Shown here piece after piece: positions 17,420-26,312 of a stretch of 60,578 nt of DNA (position 1 is the first letter of the stretch; each line of letters starts with the position of its first letter). A program made the position numbers and the translations under genes. Source of the stretch: Thermalbibacter longus (GTDB lineage Bacteria > Chloroflexota > Chloroflexia > Thermomicrobiales > Thermomicrobiaceae). The notes beneath the pieces are model-generated. The model ran no database searches. It was not told where the DNA came from and worked only from the letters and a program-made list of their open reading frames with translations. The DNA lies in the NCBI RefSeq assembly GCF_023806485.1, contig NZ_JAMSLR010000015.1:1-60578 (forward strand), in the 5' to 3' direction.

Positions 17420-18928
17420 TTACGACTTGATCGGACCCAACTGGTCCGCGGTCGGCTCTGCTCAGCAGAACCACGATTCGGTGAGGCGTGGCGGTGGAGG
17501 GCGATGCCCACGCCGCGGTGGTTCTGCTGGTATTGCGACTCCCGCAGCCTCGCAGGCGAGCGCCCGCACGGCCGCGAAGGTCGTGTGGCTGCTCCAGCCC
17601 TCACGCGTTGCCTGCTCCACCAGCGTTGCCACCTGTTGCTGCAGGCGATCGACTCGCGGGTCAGGGTGCGTCCAGGTGTAGGTGAAGCTGGCCTCGTCGA
17701 GCGGGCCGATCCACTCGGCGGCGTCCGGCCGGTCGAGCAGCGCCGAACCCGGCGGCACCAGCAGCCGGATCGAGAAGTGTACCGGATCCACATGCTCGAT
17801 CAACCCCTGCTCCTCGATGAAGTCGAGCAGTTCCAGATAGTCCTCGAGCGTGGTCCAGGGGGTAAAGGGAAGCAGAGAGGGGCGCATGGCGATGCCAGCC
17901 TCGTCCAGCACGCGCAGCGCCTCGACGATATCGGCCTTGCGGTGACCCTTGTCGATCTTCTCCAGCACCAGGTCGCTGACCGATTCGACGGCCGAGACGA
18001 CGAAGACGCATCCCAGCCGCCGGAATTCGGGGAAGAGCTCGCGGTGACGCAGGATATGCTCGATCCGGGTCGTGAAGTCGAAGGTGACCTCCGGGAACTC
18101 CTCGTGCAGCGCCTGGCAGATGCGCAGGCTATGCGTGGGACCGTTGAGGAAGTCCGGATCGCCGAAGGTGATGTGGCGCGCTCCCTGGCGTACCTGCCGG
18201 CGGATATCGGCCAGCACCACCTGGCGAGGGATGGCGAAAAAGCGGCCCCGATACAGCGGGACGATCGGGCAGTGCAGGCAGGTATGGTGGCAGCCGCGGG
18301 TTGTCTCGGTATAGCCAGCCGGTACGATACGGCCGTCCATGACCAGGTGGGCGTAGTGGCGCGGCGGCGGCAGATCGGAGCGGTCAGGCTCCGGGAAGTC
18401 GATCCGGGCCAGTGATGGGCCTGCCCGGTGGACACGATCGCTGACGCCGGGGACTGGGCCTGGATCGCCGCGCTCGAGCGCCTGGATCAGGGCCAGTAGC
18501 GGAGCCTCGTACTCGCCGCCGATGACGAAGTCGGCCCACTCGCGCAGCAGGTACTCGGCGTTCAGCCAGGCGTAGAGGCCGTAGAAGCAGAGCAGCGCGT
18601 CCGGGTTCCGGCGCCTAACGCGCGCGGCCAGCTCGACACCGAGCCGGAGCGCGGTGTGCATCGGCACCGAGATGGCGACCAGCCGCGCGGCGGCGATGGC
18701 CGCGTCGTCCGGTGGGGCCACCGCCGCGTCGACGGCGACAGGCCGGTAGCCGGCGCGACGCAGGTAGGCCAGTGGGAAAGCCAGGTTGAGCGGCTGGTGG
18801 CCCAGTTCGTAGCAGGAGAGCAGCAGGATCGCTCCCGGCTCCTTGAGATCCAGCGGAGCTGGCCGAGGTGTCACCCTCGGCAGGCTCTGGCTCTCCGCAT
18901 AGGTGATTGCCGCCGGCAGCGAGGCCAT
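17420..18928 (-). CDS. B12-binding radical SAM selenoprotein with CUAEP tail (TGA read as selenocysteine)
   Basis: A 502-residue protein if TGA at 17464-17462 is decoded as Sec489; a conventional call would stop there at 488 residues. An N-terminal cobalamin-binding-like Rossmann domain (about 30-160; LLLSCYELGHQPLNLAFPLAYLRRAG) precedes the radical SAM core with RGCHHTCLHC, a CxxxCxxC cluster motif at Cys213, Cys217 and Cys220, then FGDPDFLNGP and TTRIEHIL. The C terminus reads RLTESWFC-Sec-AEP followed by ten residues to a TAA stop at 17422-17420. The Cys-Sec-Ala-Glu-Pro tail is the signature of the CUAEP/CCAEP-tail radical SAM (seleno)protein family as I recall it. Its reaction is unknown. 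ATG at 18928 has GGGAG upstream; the upstream extension would overlap the preceding gene. Confidence 0.9.
17423..17461 (-). promoter_or_regulatory. Putative bacterial SECIS element after the Sec UGA
   Basis: Thirteen bases after the UGA a perfect 6-bp stem CGGACC (17448-17443) / GGTCCG (17437-17432) closes a 5-base loop AGTTG with G as its second base. A lower stem CGAC (17454-17451) / GTCG (17426-17423) can extend it across an internal loop. The loop starts 19 bases after the UGA, inside the 16-37 base window usually quoted for bacterial SECIS elements, with the expected G among the first two loop bases. Confidence 0.75.
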
Positions 18929-18998
18929 GCGCGCTCCCAGAGAACAACCGCTCCCAGTCTCCAAGGGTAGCAGCCGGCTGGGACCAGGTACAGCCCGC

Positions 18999-20786
18999 TC
19001 AGACTGGGATGCCGGGGCTGAATTCTTCTTCGGTGATGGCCGCGTCGCCTCCGGAGTATCCGGCCGCGGCACCATCGGCCCGCCAGCAGGCACCCCCGCG
19101 GAGTAGCCCGGTCTCGGGATCGATGAGGATGCCGTTCATCCCGCCGGCTACCTTCGGCACGACCTGCACGGTATGCCCGCGGCGCTCCAGGTCGGCCATC
19201 AGCTCCGGCAGGCGGTCGTACCCGCGCTCCAGCTCCAAAACCGGCCCGCGGTCGAAGAGCCTGGGTGCCTCCATAGCCTCCTGCACGCTCATGCCGAAGT
19301 CGATGACGTTCAGGATCGCTTGCAGGACCGAGCCGAAGATGCGCACCCCGCCAGGAGTGCCGATCGCCAGCAGTGGTTTCCCATCCTTGAGGACGATGGT
19401 GGGCGACATCGAGGAGAGGATGCGCTTGCCGGGAGCGATCGAGTTGGTGCGGCCCGGCGTCGGATCCATCAGCTTCATGCAGTTGTTGAGGAGCATCCCG
19501 GTGCCTGGCACTGTCACCTTCGACCCGAAGGCGCCGTTCAGAGTCTGGGTAGCCGAGACCATGTTCCCTTCGGCGTCCACGGCGCAGCAGTGGGTCGTGC
19601 AGGTGCCCTCACCGTCCGGCGCGATCCCAGCCGCGTACTGCTGCGCTCGCCCCATGTCGATCTGCGCTCGTCGCTCGGCAGCGTAGTCTTTGGAGGTGAG
19701 CCACTCCACCGGCACCTGCACCCGTTCAGGGTCGGCGAGGTAGCGGGCGCGATCGGCAAAGGCGATCTTCATGGTCTCGGCGATCAGATGCACGGTATCA
19801 GGTGTGCCGAAGCCCAGCGTGGGCAGGTCGAACCCTTCCAGGATGTTGAGCATCTGGACGATGTGGACGCCGCCGGAAGAGGCCGGCCCCATCGAGACGA
19901 TCTCATAGCCACGGTACGTGCCGCGCACCGGCTCTCGCTCGTAGACGCGGTAGCGAGCCAGGTCGTCGAGCGTGATCAGCCCGCCGTTGGCTGCCATGTC
20001 GCGCGCGACGACCTGGCCGAGCTGACCTCCGTACAGGTGCCCAGCGCCCTCGGTGCCGACCCGCTCGAGGGTAGCCGCGTACTCGACGCGGCGGAGGACG
20101 GAGCCAGCGGCAGCCGGTCTGCCTCCTGGGAGGAAGATCTCGGCTGAGGCGGGGAAGCGACTCAGCGCGGCCTCGCACAGGCGGATGAAGCCGTGCAGTT
20201 AGGGGCTGACCCAGAAGCCCTGGCGCGCGTAGCGCACCGCCGGCTCCACCACGACGGCGAGTGGGAGACGGCCATAGCGCTCGAGCGCCGTCGTCCAGCC
20301 CAGCAGGCTGCCCGGCGTGGCCACTGCCAGGTACCCGGTGTCGTTCAGGCCGCCCTCGACCTCGTTGTCCAGCGAGCCAGGGATCGGCACGTACATGTCC
20401 TCGCGCGCCGCCAGCGGAACGACGGCATAGTCGTCGATCGTGGTCAGCGTGCCGTCGGCGAGCCGGATGGTGAGGAAGCCGGCCCCGAAGATCGAGACCA
20501 TCATCGGCTCGACGACCGAGAGCGCGAACAGCGTCGCCACCGCCGCGTCGATCGCGTTGCCGCCCCGTATCAGCATCTCGACGCCGGCCAGCGATGCCAG
20601 GGGATGGTTGGAGGTCACCATCCCCAGCGAGGCGACCGCCTCGCGCTTGAGGGTCGGCCTGCCGGTGCCGAAGCCCACTCCCATGATGCCTGATCGCCTC
20701 CCTCCCTCGACCCGAAGCTGCGCCAGCGCACGATACCGCGCCTTCTGGGCGAGAGCAAGATCGCGCAGTGCCTCGGGACGAGTCAT
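18999..20786 (-). pseudogene. Gamma-glutamyltransferase family gene interrupted by one in-frame TAA
   Basis: Read in one frame, 18999-20786 encodes a full-length (about 595-residue) gamma-glutamyltransferase-like protein, interrupted only by TAA at 20201-20199 (codon 196). Upstream part: GMVTSNHPLASLAGVEMLIRGGNAIDAAVA and VVEPMMVSIFGAGF. Downstream part: FLPGGRPAAAGSVLRRVEYAATLERVGTEGAGHLYGGQ, then the autoprocessing and catalytic region TCTTHCCAVDAEGN (nucleophile Thr near codon 397), SATQTLNGAFGSKVTVPGTG and NNCMKLMDP. There is no frameshift. Stop before the catalytic subunit means no active enzyme unless the stop is suppressed or is an assembly error. TAA excludes selenocysteine. Confidence 0.85.
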
Positions 20787-21063
20787 TCGCCGGGACTGGC
20801 CGGGACTGCCGAGCGAGCGCTGATCTGCTCGAGGGGATCGCGTTTGGTAGAGCCGCAGCGATCGCGACGCTGCTGGCCCCGTTCGGCCCTCCCTGGCCCT
20901 GCTCCAGGGCCCTTCCCGCCGAAAACTGCTCCATCCAGTCGCCTGTATCGTTCAGTCCTCATCACAGACCGGTCTTCCGGGCGTGCCATGAGATCGCCTG
21001 GTAGCCGCGGTGGTACGATGGCAGCAGTCGTGGGCAGGTGCATGCGCAAGATGGAGATCGCTG

Positions 21064-22284
21064 ATGGGTGAGGCGACGCGGACTAGGCCATCGAGGCGGG
21101 CACGGGAACTGCCGCCCTCGCCGATCCGAGCGCTCGCGCCGCTCGCCGAGGCGGCGAAGCAGCGAGGCGTGCGCGTGCTTCATCTCAACATCGGCCAGCC
21201 AGACTTGCCGCCACCGCCGTGCGTGCTGGAAGCGCTGGCGGAGGCTCGCCGGCTGCCGCTGGTGTACGCGCCGGCCCGTGGGCTGCCGGAGACCGTCGAC
21301 GCGTGGTGTGCGTACTACCGCCGGCAGGGGATCGAGATCGAGCCGGCGGAAGTGCTGGTCACCTCCGGCGCCAGCGAGGCGCTCTGGCTGGCGCTGCTGG
21401 CGACGACCGACCCCGGCGACGAGGTGCTGGTGCCCGAGCCGTTCTACGCGCCCTACCAGGGGCTACTCGCGGCGGCGGGCCTGCGCCTGGTTCCTGTTCC
21501 GCCCGGCCCGAGCCTCGGGCCGCCCGATCCGGTCGAGCTGAGGGCGAGGGTCACTCCTCGTACCCGGGCTATCCTGCTCTGCAGCCCGGCGAACCCGTCC
21601 GGTGCCGTCTGGGATCGGGCGGCGTTGGCGGCGGCCGGCGAGCTGGCCCGCCAGGCTGGTCTCTATCTCCTCTCCGACGAGACCTACCGGGAGATCGTGT
21701 TCGATGGGCCGCGGGCGACCAGCGTGCTCGAGCTGCCGGGCCTCGAAGAGCACGCCCTGGTGATCGACAGCTTGTCGAAGCGGTTCAACGTCTGCGGTCT
21801 CCGTATCGGTGCCTTGGCGACCCGCAACCGCGCGGTGATGGCAGCGGCGCTGGAGCTGGCCGAGCTTCGGCTGGCGCTGCCGGTCATCGACCAGCTTGCA
21901 GTCACCGGAGCATTGGCTGCCCCGCGCCCCTACGTGGATCAGGTCGTAGCGGCCTACCGTGCCAGGCGCGACGCTGTGCTGGCGGCGCTCGCGGCCGTTC
22001 CGGGGGTCGAGGCCCACCGGCCCGGTGGGGCGTTCTACATCGTGGCACGGCTACCGGTGGACGACGCTGAGCGCTTCGCCGCCTGGCTCCTGGCTGAGTT
22101 CGAGCACCGGGGCGAGACCGTGATGGTCACGCCGATGCGCAGCTTCTACGCCACGCCGGGCGCTGGTCGCGACGAAGTGCGCCTGGCCCTGGTACACGCA
22201 CCGGAGACCCTGGCCCGGGCGGTCGAGATCCTGGCCGCCGGCCTGGCGGCCTACCCCGGGCGCAACAGCCGAACTCATAGCTGA
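21064..22284 (+). CDS. PLP-dependent aminotransferase, class I/II
   Basis: A 406-residue fold-type I aminotransferase. LHLNIGQPDLPPPP opens the family pattern. LVTSGASEALWLALLATTDPGDEVLVPEPFYAPYQG, CSPANPSGAVW, LLSDETYREIVF and SLSKRFNVCGLRIG follow. Lys239 in SLSK is the Schiff-base lysine. A C-terminal RLALVHAPETL block supplies the carboxylate-binding arginine. Similarity is to aspartate/aromatic aminotransferases; substrate not determinable. ATG at 21064 has GGAG upstream and puts the fold at normal length. Confidence 0.92.
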   Translation: MGEATRTRPSRRARELPPSPIRALAPLAEAAKQRGVRVLHLNIGQPDLPPPPCVLEALAEARRLPLVYAPARGLPETVDAWCAYYRRQGIEIEPAEVLVTSGASEALWLALLATTDPGDEVLVPEPFYAPYQGLLAAAGLRLVPVPPGPSLGPPDPVELRARVTPRTRAILLCSPANPSGAVWDRAALAAAGELARQAGLYLLSDETYREIVFDGPRATSVLELPGLEEHALVIDSLSKRFNVCGLRIGALATRNRAVMAAALELAELRLALPVIDQLAVTGALAAPRPYVDQVVAAYRARRDAVLAALAAVPGVEAHRPGGAFYIVARLPVDDAERFAAWLLAEFEHRGETVMVTPMRSFYATPGAGRDEVRLALVHAPETLARAVEILAAGLAAYPGRNSRTHS

Positions 22285-22522
22285 AGGCTATCTCACACCG
22301 TCCGAGAAGGTGGGCTAGATCCTTGTATGGGACTTACGGAACATGATTGATATGCTTCACGTGATCACTCAGGGCGGGTAGCAGGACGAGAAACTAGTTC
22401 GCAGAAATTCTCGTCAAGCCTATCGACCGCCTGCGATGAGCATCAGCATATAATATGTTGCTCGTTAGGCGCGCTCGCATCGCACGCTTGTATGCTGGTG
22501 ATGCAAACTCCAGGACGCAGCC

Positions 22523-23242
22523 ATGGCCGAAACCATCAACATCTATTGCGACGAGAGTTGTCACCTGGAACACGATAGGCAGCCCATCATGGTTCTCGGA
22601 GCGGTGTGGTGCCCGTTGGACAGGACACGCGAGATCGCGCAGCGAATTCGTGAAATCAAGATGCGGCACGGCCTGCCAGCGCATTTCGAGATCAAATGGG
22701 GCAAGGTTTCTCCAGCTCTGAAGCACTTCTACCTCGATGTCCTGGACTATTTCTTTGACGATGACGATCTCCACTTTCGAGCTCTCGTGGCAATGGACAA
22801 GGCTATTCTGCGGCACGATGAGTTTAAGCAAGATCATGATACTTGGTACTATAAGATGTATTTCGATATGCTGAAAGTCCTCTTCGACCCTTCGTTTCGT
22901 TATCGCATCTATCTGGATTACAAGGATACACACGGAAATAAAAAAATAAGGAGACTCCATGATGTTTTATGCAATAATATGTATGACTTTCGGCGTGAAA
23001 TTATCGAGCGCGTCCAGGCAGTCCGGTCGCATGAAGTTGAACAAGTGCAATTGGCTGATCTGCTGACCGGGATCGTGAGCTACGCAAATCGGAAGCTGAC
23101 CAGCAGTTCTGCAAAGATCACCTTGGTTGAGCGGATGCGGGAGCGATCTGGATATAGCCTAACACGCTCTACACTTCTGGCTGAGAAGAAGGTAAATGTA
23201 TTTTGTTGGACGCCGAGGGCGAGCCGTGGTTTCGGAGAATGA
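22523..23242 (+). CDS. DUF3800 family protein
   Basis: A 239-residue protein with the DUF3800 opening INIYCDESCHLEH (Asp10, Glu11), GAVWCPLDRTREIAQRIREIKMRHGLPAHFEIKWGKVS, and the closing VEQVQLADLLTGIVSYANR motif. The acidic residues fit a proposed RNase H-like nuclease fold. DUF3800 genes are frequent in mobile elements and defence islands. Base composition is visibly AT-richer than surrounding genes (AAA, AAT and TAT codons are common), indicating transfer. A TATAAT box lies at 22449-22454. The gene overlaps the next one by 47 bases. Confidence 0.9.
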   Translation: MAETINIYCDESCHLEHDRQPIMVLGAVWCPLDRTREIAQRIREIKMRHGLPAHFEIKWGKVSPALKHFYLDVLDYFFDDDDLHFRALVAMDKAILRHDEFKQDHDTWYYKMYFDMLKVLFDPSFRYRIYLDYKDTHGNKKIRRLHDVLCNNMYDFRREIIERVQAVRSHEVEQVQLADLLTGIVSYANRKLTSSSAKITLVERMRERSGYSLTRSTLLAEKKVNVFCWTPRASRGFGE

Positions 23243-23765
23243 TACCAGCTGGCTTCCTCCGTTAGTTCGTCTTGAGGATTTTGGGGGTAATTGGGAACGG
23301 TACGTTTCAAAGGTCTATGCTTACTTCTACGAGGACTTCGTCCGTTCACGGCCAACGTTCTTGGGTACTCCATGTCGAATCGATTCAAGACGGGAGAAAG
23401 ACGGGAGAGAGTCGACCTTCTGGCATCTCATATCTGAGGGAAGTATCGAACCGGAGCGAAGACCCGATCTGCGGCGTTGTGAGCGTATTCGCTGGATACG
23501 CCCCATGATCGAGGCAGCGTCGTGTAATCGTGTAAAGTGGTGGAAAAATGACCGAAAAGGCCAGAAACGAATTGTCATAGCTATCGAAGATTTCAGTTAC
23601 GTGGTTGTTCTTGCCGAGCGCAGAAGCTACGTCTTGCTGTGGACTGCTTACTGTGTGGAGCACCTGCGTCGACGCCAGCAGCTTGAGAAGGAATACGAGA
23701 CTTGGAAAACAACAGGCGCCGCCTCGACAGACGACGCCGATGCTCCTTCCACACATGGTGGATGA
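23196..23765 (+). CDS. Hypothetical partner of the DUF3800 protein
   Basis: A 189-residue protein, or 179 residues if GTG at 23226 is used. AAGAAGG before the ATG at 23196 supports the longer form. Blocks include LVRLEDFGGNWERYVSKVYAYFYEDFV, FWHLISEGS, DLRRCERIRWIRPMIE, VIAIEDFSYVVVLAERRSYVLLWTAY and a charged C-terminal helix RRRQQLEKEYETW. The pattern of His, Arg, Ser/Thr and aromatic residues followed by a strand-rich VVVL...LLWTAY end resembles compact BECR/RelE-like ribonucleases, but this is only a resemblance. The overlapping arrangement with DUF3800 in an AT-rich insertion suggests a two-gene cassette. Confidence 0.72.
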   Translation: MYFVGRRGRAVVSENDTSWLPPLVRLEDFGGNWERYVSKVYAYFYEDFVRSRPTFLGTPCRIDSRREKDGRESTFWHLISEGSIEPERRPDLRRCERIRWIRPMIEAASCNRVKWWKNDRKGQKRIVIAIEDFSYVVVLAERRSYVLLWTAYCVEHLRRRQQLEKEYETWKTTGAASTDDADAPSTHGG

Positions 23766-24111
23766 GCTACTACCATTATCGGCCAAGTAGTGAAACTCGT
23801 CAATAGGAAATCATATTAGGTAGATGCTGTCTACTAGAGTGGGGATGTGCGCCGAGATTCGTTCCCCAGCTCGACCTCTAGGTCGCTCGCCTGTCAGCCG
23901 ATCTCTGAGGCCCGATCTGTGACTGCATGACGCTCAAGTACCGTGCCTAACACAACCTTGCGGCTTGCAACCGCTATGTCGGCTCATGAGGCGCTCAGCG
24001 AGACCAGCCTCGCTTGCATTGCGACGTTTCGGGAAGGTTGGACAGAATTGCCCAGTGTGAACAACCCCGGTCGGAAGCAATCCAAGCGTTCAATGTGGTA
24101 TCCCGCCGCCG
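23766..24111. other. Intergenic end of the AT-richer insertion
   Basis: No gene is supported. Base composition shifts back toward high GC after about 23870, which may mark the right edge of the inserted cassette. No obvious direct repeat or integrase site is visible at the edges. Confidence 0.4.
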
Positions 24112-25284
24112 CTACCGCCGCCGATCGCGGCGGGTTGGCTGCTGGCGAGGCTGGCGGAACATATCGAGCAAGAGCAGGCCCTCGATCTCGTAGAACTCGT
24201 ACATCCGCAGCATCTGCTGCAGTTCCGGGTCGGCGTGACGGTACAGCCCTTCCATCAACCCCTGCGCGACTACCGGCTCGAACATCTTCGAAAACTTGTT
24301 GTTCTGGATCGCGATGAACAGCTTGTAGAGGTCGATCAGCTCGGTGGCCGAGAGGCGCGTGTCGCGGTCCGTCTTGATGATCCGGCCGGAGGCCATGCGC
24401 ACCTTGAGCCCGTGCTGCTGGGCGAAGCGATTCAACTGGTGCTCGAACTCAAGCGCGATGCGCGCGTAGTCGAACAAGATCAGCTTCAGGTAGATCGACT
24501 CGACCGCGAGCGTAAACAGCTCGATGATCTTCTCGCGGTTCGGCGGCACCGCCTCGACGTAGCCGGCACGGGCGAGATGGTAGAGCGCGCGGGCTGCCTG
24601 GAACTGGGTGATGCCTGCCTCGAGGGCGATCGCCGCGACGTCGCGATGCCCGTCGACCAGCCGGAAAACCGGCTGGAGCTCCTCGGGCACCGGCTCGACC
24701 GGCATCGGAGTTCGCTTTCGGAAGATCACATACACTGAGGGTACCACCGGGCTGATCTCGATCCACTCGTCGACCCGGCGGGTGCCCTCGATGATCAACT
24801 GCATGCTGTCGATGCTGACCGGCACGCCACCTTCGTAGACACCGTGACCAGCCTTGAAGGTGAAGCGGCAGTTCCGCCAGAGGAAGAGGGTGTAGATCGA
24901 GATCTCCAGGAGCTGTTCCTGGCAGGCCTGCAAGTCGGCATCGGTGATGGTGCGGGTGATCTTGAGGTGGCGGATGATCGCGTCCTCGGTGCGGATTCCT
25001 CTCCGCCGGAGCTCTTCCAAGTGCGAGAGCTCGACCTTGCCGGTGCGGATCAGCAGGTCTGGGATGCTCGGCAGGCGAGACCCCGCCGCGACATACGTGA
25101 TGGCGCCCTGCTCGAACGTAATCGTCCGCGTGTTCCACCCCTGGATCAGGGTGAGCGTGCCTGTCTTCCGGAGGAAACTCAGCATCTGGAGAAGGTCGGA
25201 GAGCGTGAACGCGCCCAACCGGCCCTGGAGGTCATAGTCCTCCACGCCGGTCGCGAGCCGCGAGGGATCGAACCGATCGGTCAT
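24112..25284 (-). CDS. DUF4388 (PATAN-type) domain protein
   Basis: A 390-residue protein starting with a DUF4388 domain: LQGRLGAFTLSDLLQMLSFLRKTGTLTLIQ and ITYVAAGSRLPSIPDLLIRTGKV (about 19-140). A winged-helix-like middle follows (VFRLVDGHRDVAAIALEAGITQFQAARALYHLARAGYV), then a helical C-terminal region and a basic tail RRDRRR. PATAN domains occur in signalling proteins for gliding or chemotaxis-like responses. GGAGG precedes the ATG. The start overlaps the stop of the SGNH gene by four bases. Confidence 0.85.
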   Translation of the reverse strand: MTDRFDPSRLATGVEDYDLQGRLGAFTLSDLLQMLSFLRKTGTLTLIQGWNTRTITFEQGAITYVAAGSRLPSIPDLLIRTGKVELSHLEELRRRGIRTEDAIIRHLKITRTITDADLQACQEQLLEISIYTLFLWRNCRFTFKAGHGVYEGGVPVSIDSMQLIIEGTRRVDEWIEISPVVPSVYVIFRKRTPMPVEPVPEELQPVFRLVDGHRDVAAIALEAGITQFQAARALYHLARAGYVEAVPPNREKIIELFTLAVESIYLKLILFDYARIALEFEHQLNRFAQQHGLKVRMASGRIIKTDRDTRLSATELIDLYKLFIAIQNNKFSKMFEPVVAQGLMEGLYRHADPELQQMLRMYEFYEIEGLLLLDMFRQPRQQPTRRDRRR

Positions 25285-26312
25285 GGAGTGCCTCCGAACG
25301 GCGTGACTGTGATCCGTGACTCGCCGACGTGGCCAGCGAAATCCGAAGCGCGGACGGTCAGCGTCGCCTGGCCGGTCGCGCTGGCGCTATCCCAGAGGGC
25401 GATCCACACCTGCTGCTCGGGCAGGTAACGGAGCTCGATCGGCGGTCGATCGCCGGCTAGCAGCTCGACCCGCTCGACCCCGACGTTGTCTGTCGCCCGC
25501 ACCCGGACGGTGACAAAGCGGCGCGGCAACGTGCCCGCCTGCGGGCGCTCGATCTGCACGCTCGGCGCTTCGGTATCGATGGCGAGCGCCTGCCAGACTA
25601 GGCGGGCGATCTGCTCATGCCCCTCGTTGGTCGGGTGGACGTCGCCTGGATACCAGGTCCACTCCGCGATGTGGCCGCGGAAGGCTGCCTCCAGATCAAC
25701 GATCCCGGTACCGTGTTGAGAGGCCGCCTCCCGGATCACGGCGTTGAACTGGGCCACCCACCAGGCGTCGGTTCGCTCGGCGGAGGGATCTCCCTCGCTG
25801 AGGTCGTACACCGTCGTGACGACGACGGGAGTTTCCCTGCCAACGGCCTCGCGCAGGGCAGCAAGCGCGGCCGGGTAGTCCTGGCGAAAGCGATCGAGCC
25901 CGGCCTGGCGCTCCTCGGGGGGTGCGTCCGTGAGCTCGAGCAAGTCGTTGCCGCCCAGGCTGAGCATCACCGCGCGGATCTCGGCTTGCTGCGAGCGGAT
26001 GCGCGTCACCTCGTCGCGGAGGCGAGCGAGCTGGTCGCCCTGGAGGAACGACCGGGTCGTCTCGCCTGGTACGGCCAGGTCGACCAGCCGGGTCGACCGG
26101 CCCGTCGCCTGTGCGAGCAGATCGCAGACCAGCCGTGGGAAAGCCCGCTTGCGTGGCAGCGTGGTGCCGACCCCGGCGCTGATCGAGTCGCCCAGCGCCA
26201 GGCAGACCGGTTCCGGTGCGGCGCTTACCGGCCGGATGGCCACGAACGGAAGACCGGCCAGCGCGGCGAGCGCCAGTGAAGCCAGTGCAGTGGTCCAGCG
26301 ATCGCGGCTCAT
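25281..26312 (-). CDS. Secreted SGNH/GDSL hydrolase with C-terminal Ig-like domain
   Basis: A 343-residue protein with an N-terminal signal peptide ending near PVSAAP. The GDSL block LALGDSISAGVG carries the nucleophile Ser. SLGGNDLLEL supplies the Gly/Asn of block III, and PGDVHPTNEGHEQIARL the catalytic Asp/His. From about 245 an Ig-like beta domain follows (VRVRATDNVGVERVELLAGD), probably for substrate or surface binding. It would deacylate a lipid or acetylated polysaccharide outside the membrane. Four-base overlaps on both sides place it in the middle of a three-gene operon. Confidence 0.9.
   Translation of the reverse strand: MSRDRWTTALASLALAALAGLPFVAIRPVSAAPEPVCLALGDSISAGVGTTLPRKRAFPRLVCDLLAQATGRSTRLVDLAVPGETTRSFLQGDQLARLRDEVTRIRSQQAEIRAVMLSLGGNDLLELTDAPPEERQAGLDRFRQDYPAALAALREAVGRETPVVVTTVYDLSEGDPSAERTDAWWVAQFNAVIREAASQHGTGIVDLEAAFRGHIAEWTWYPGDVHPTNEGHEQIARLVWQALAIDTEAPSVQIERPQAGTLPRRFVTVRVRATDNVGVERVELLAGDRPPIELRYLPEQQVWIALWDSASATGQATLTVRASDFAGHVGESRITVTPFGGTP

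Noticed and set aside
20199-20201. Possible second recoded stop (selenocysteine) in the gamma-glutamyltransferase gene
   Set aside because: The codon is TAA, not TGA, the family has no Sec or Cys at that site, and no SECIS-like stem was seen, so it was called a nonsense lesion.
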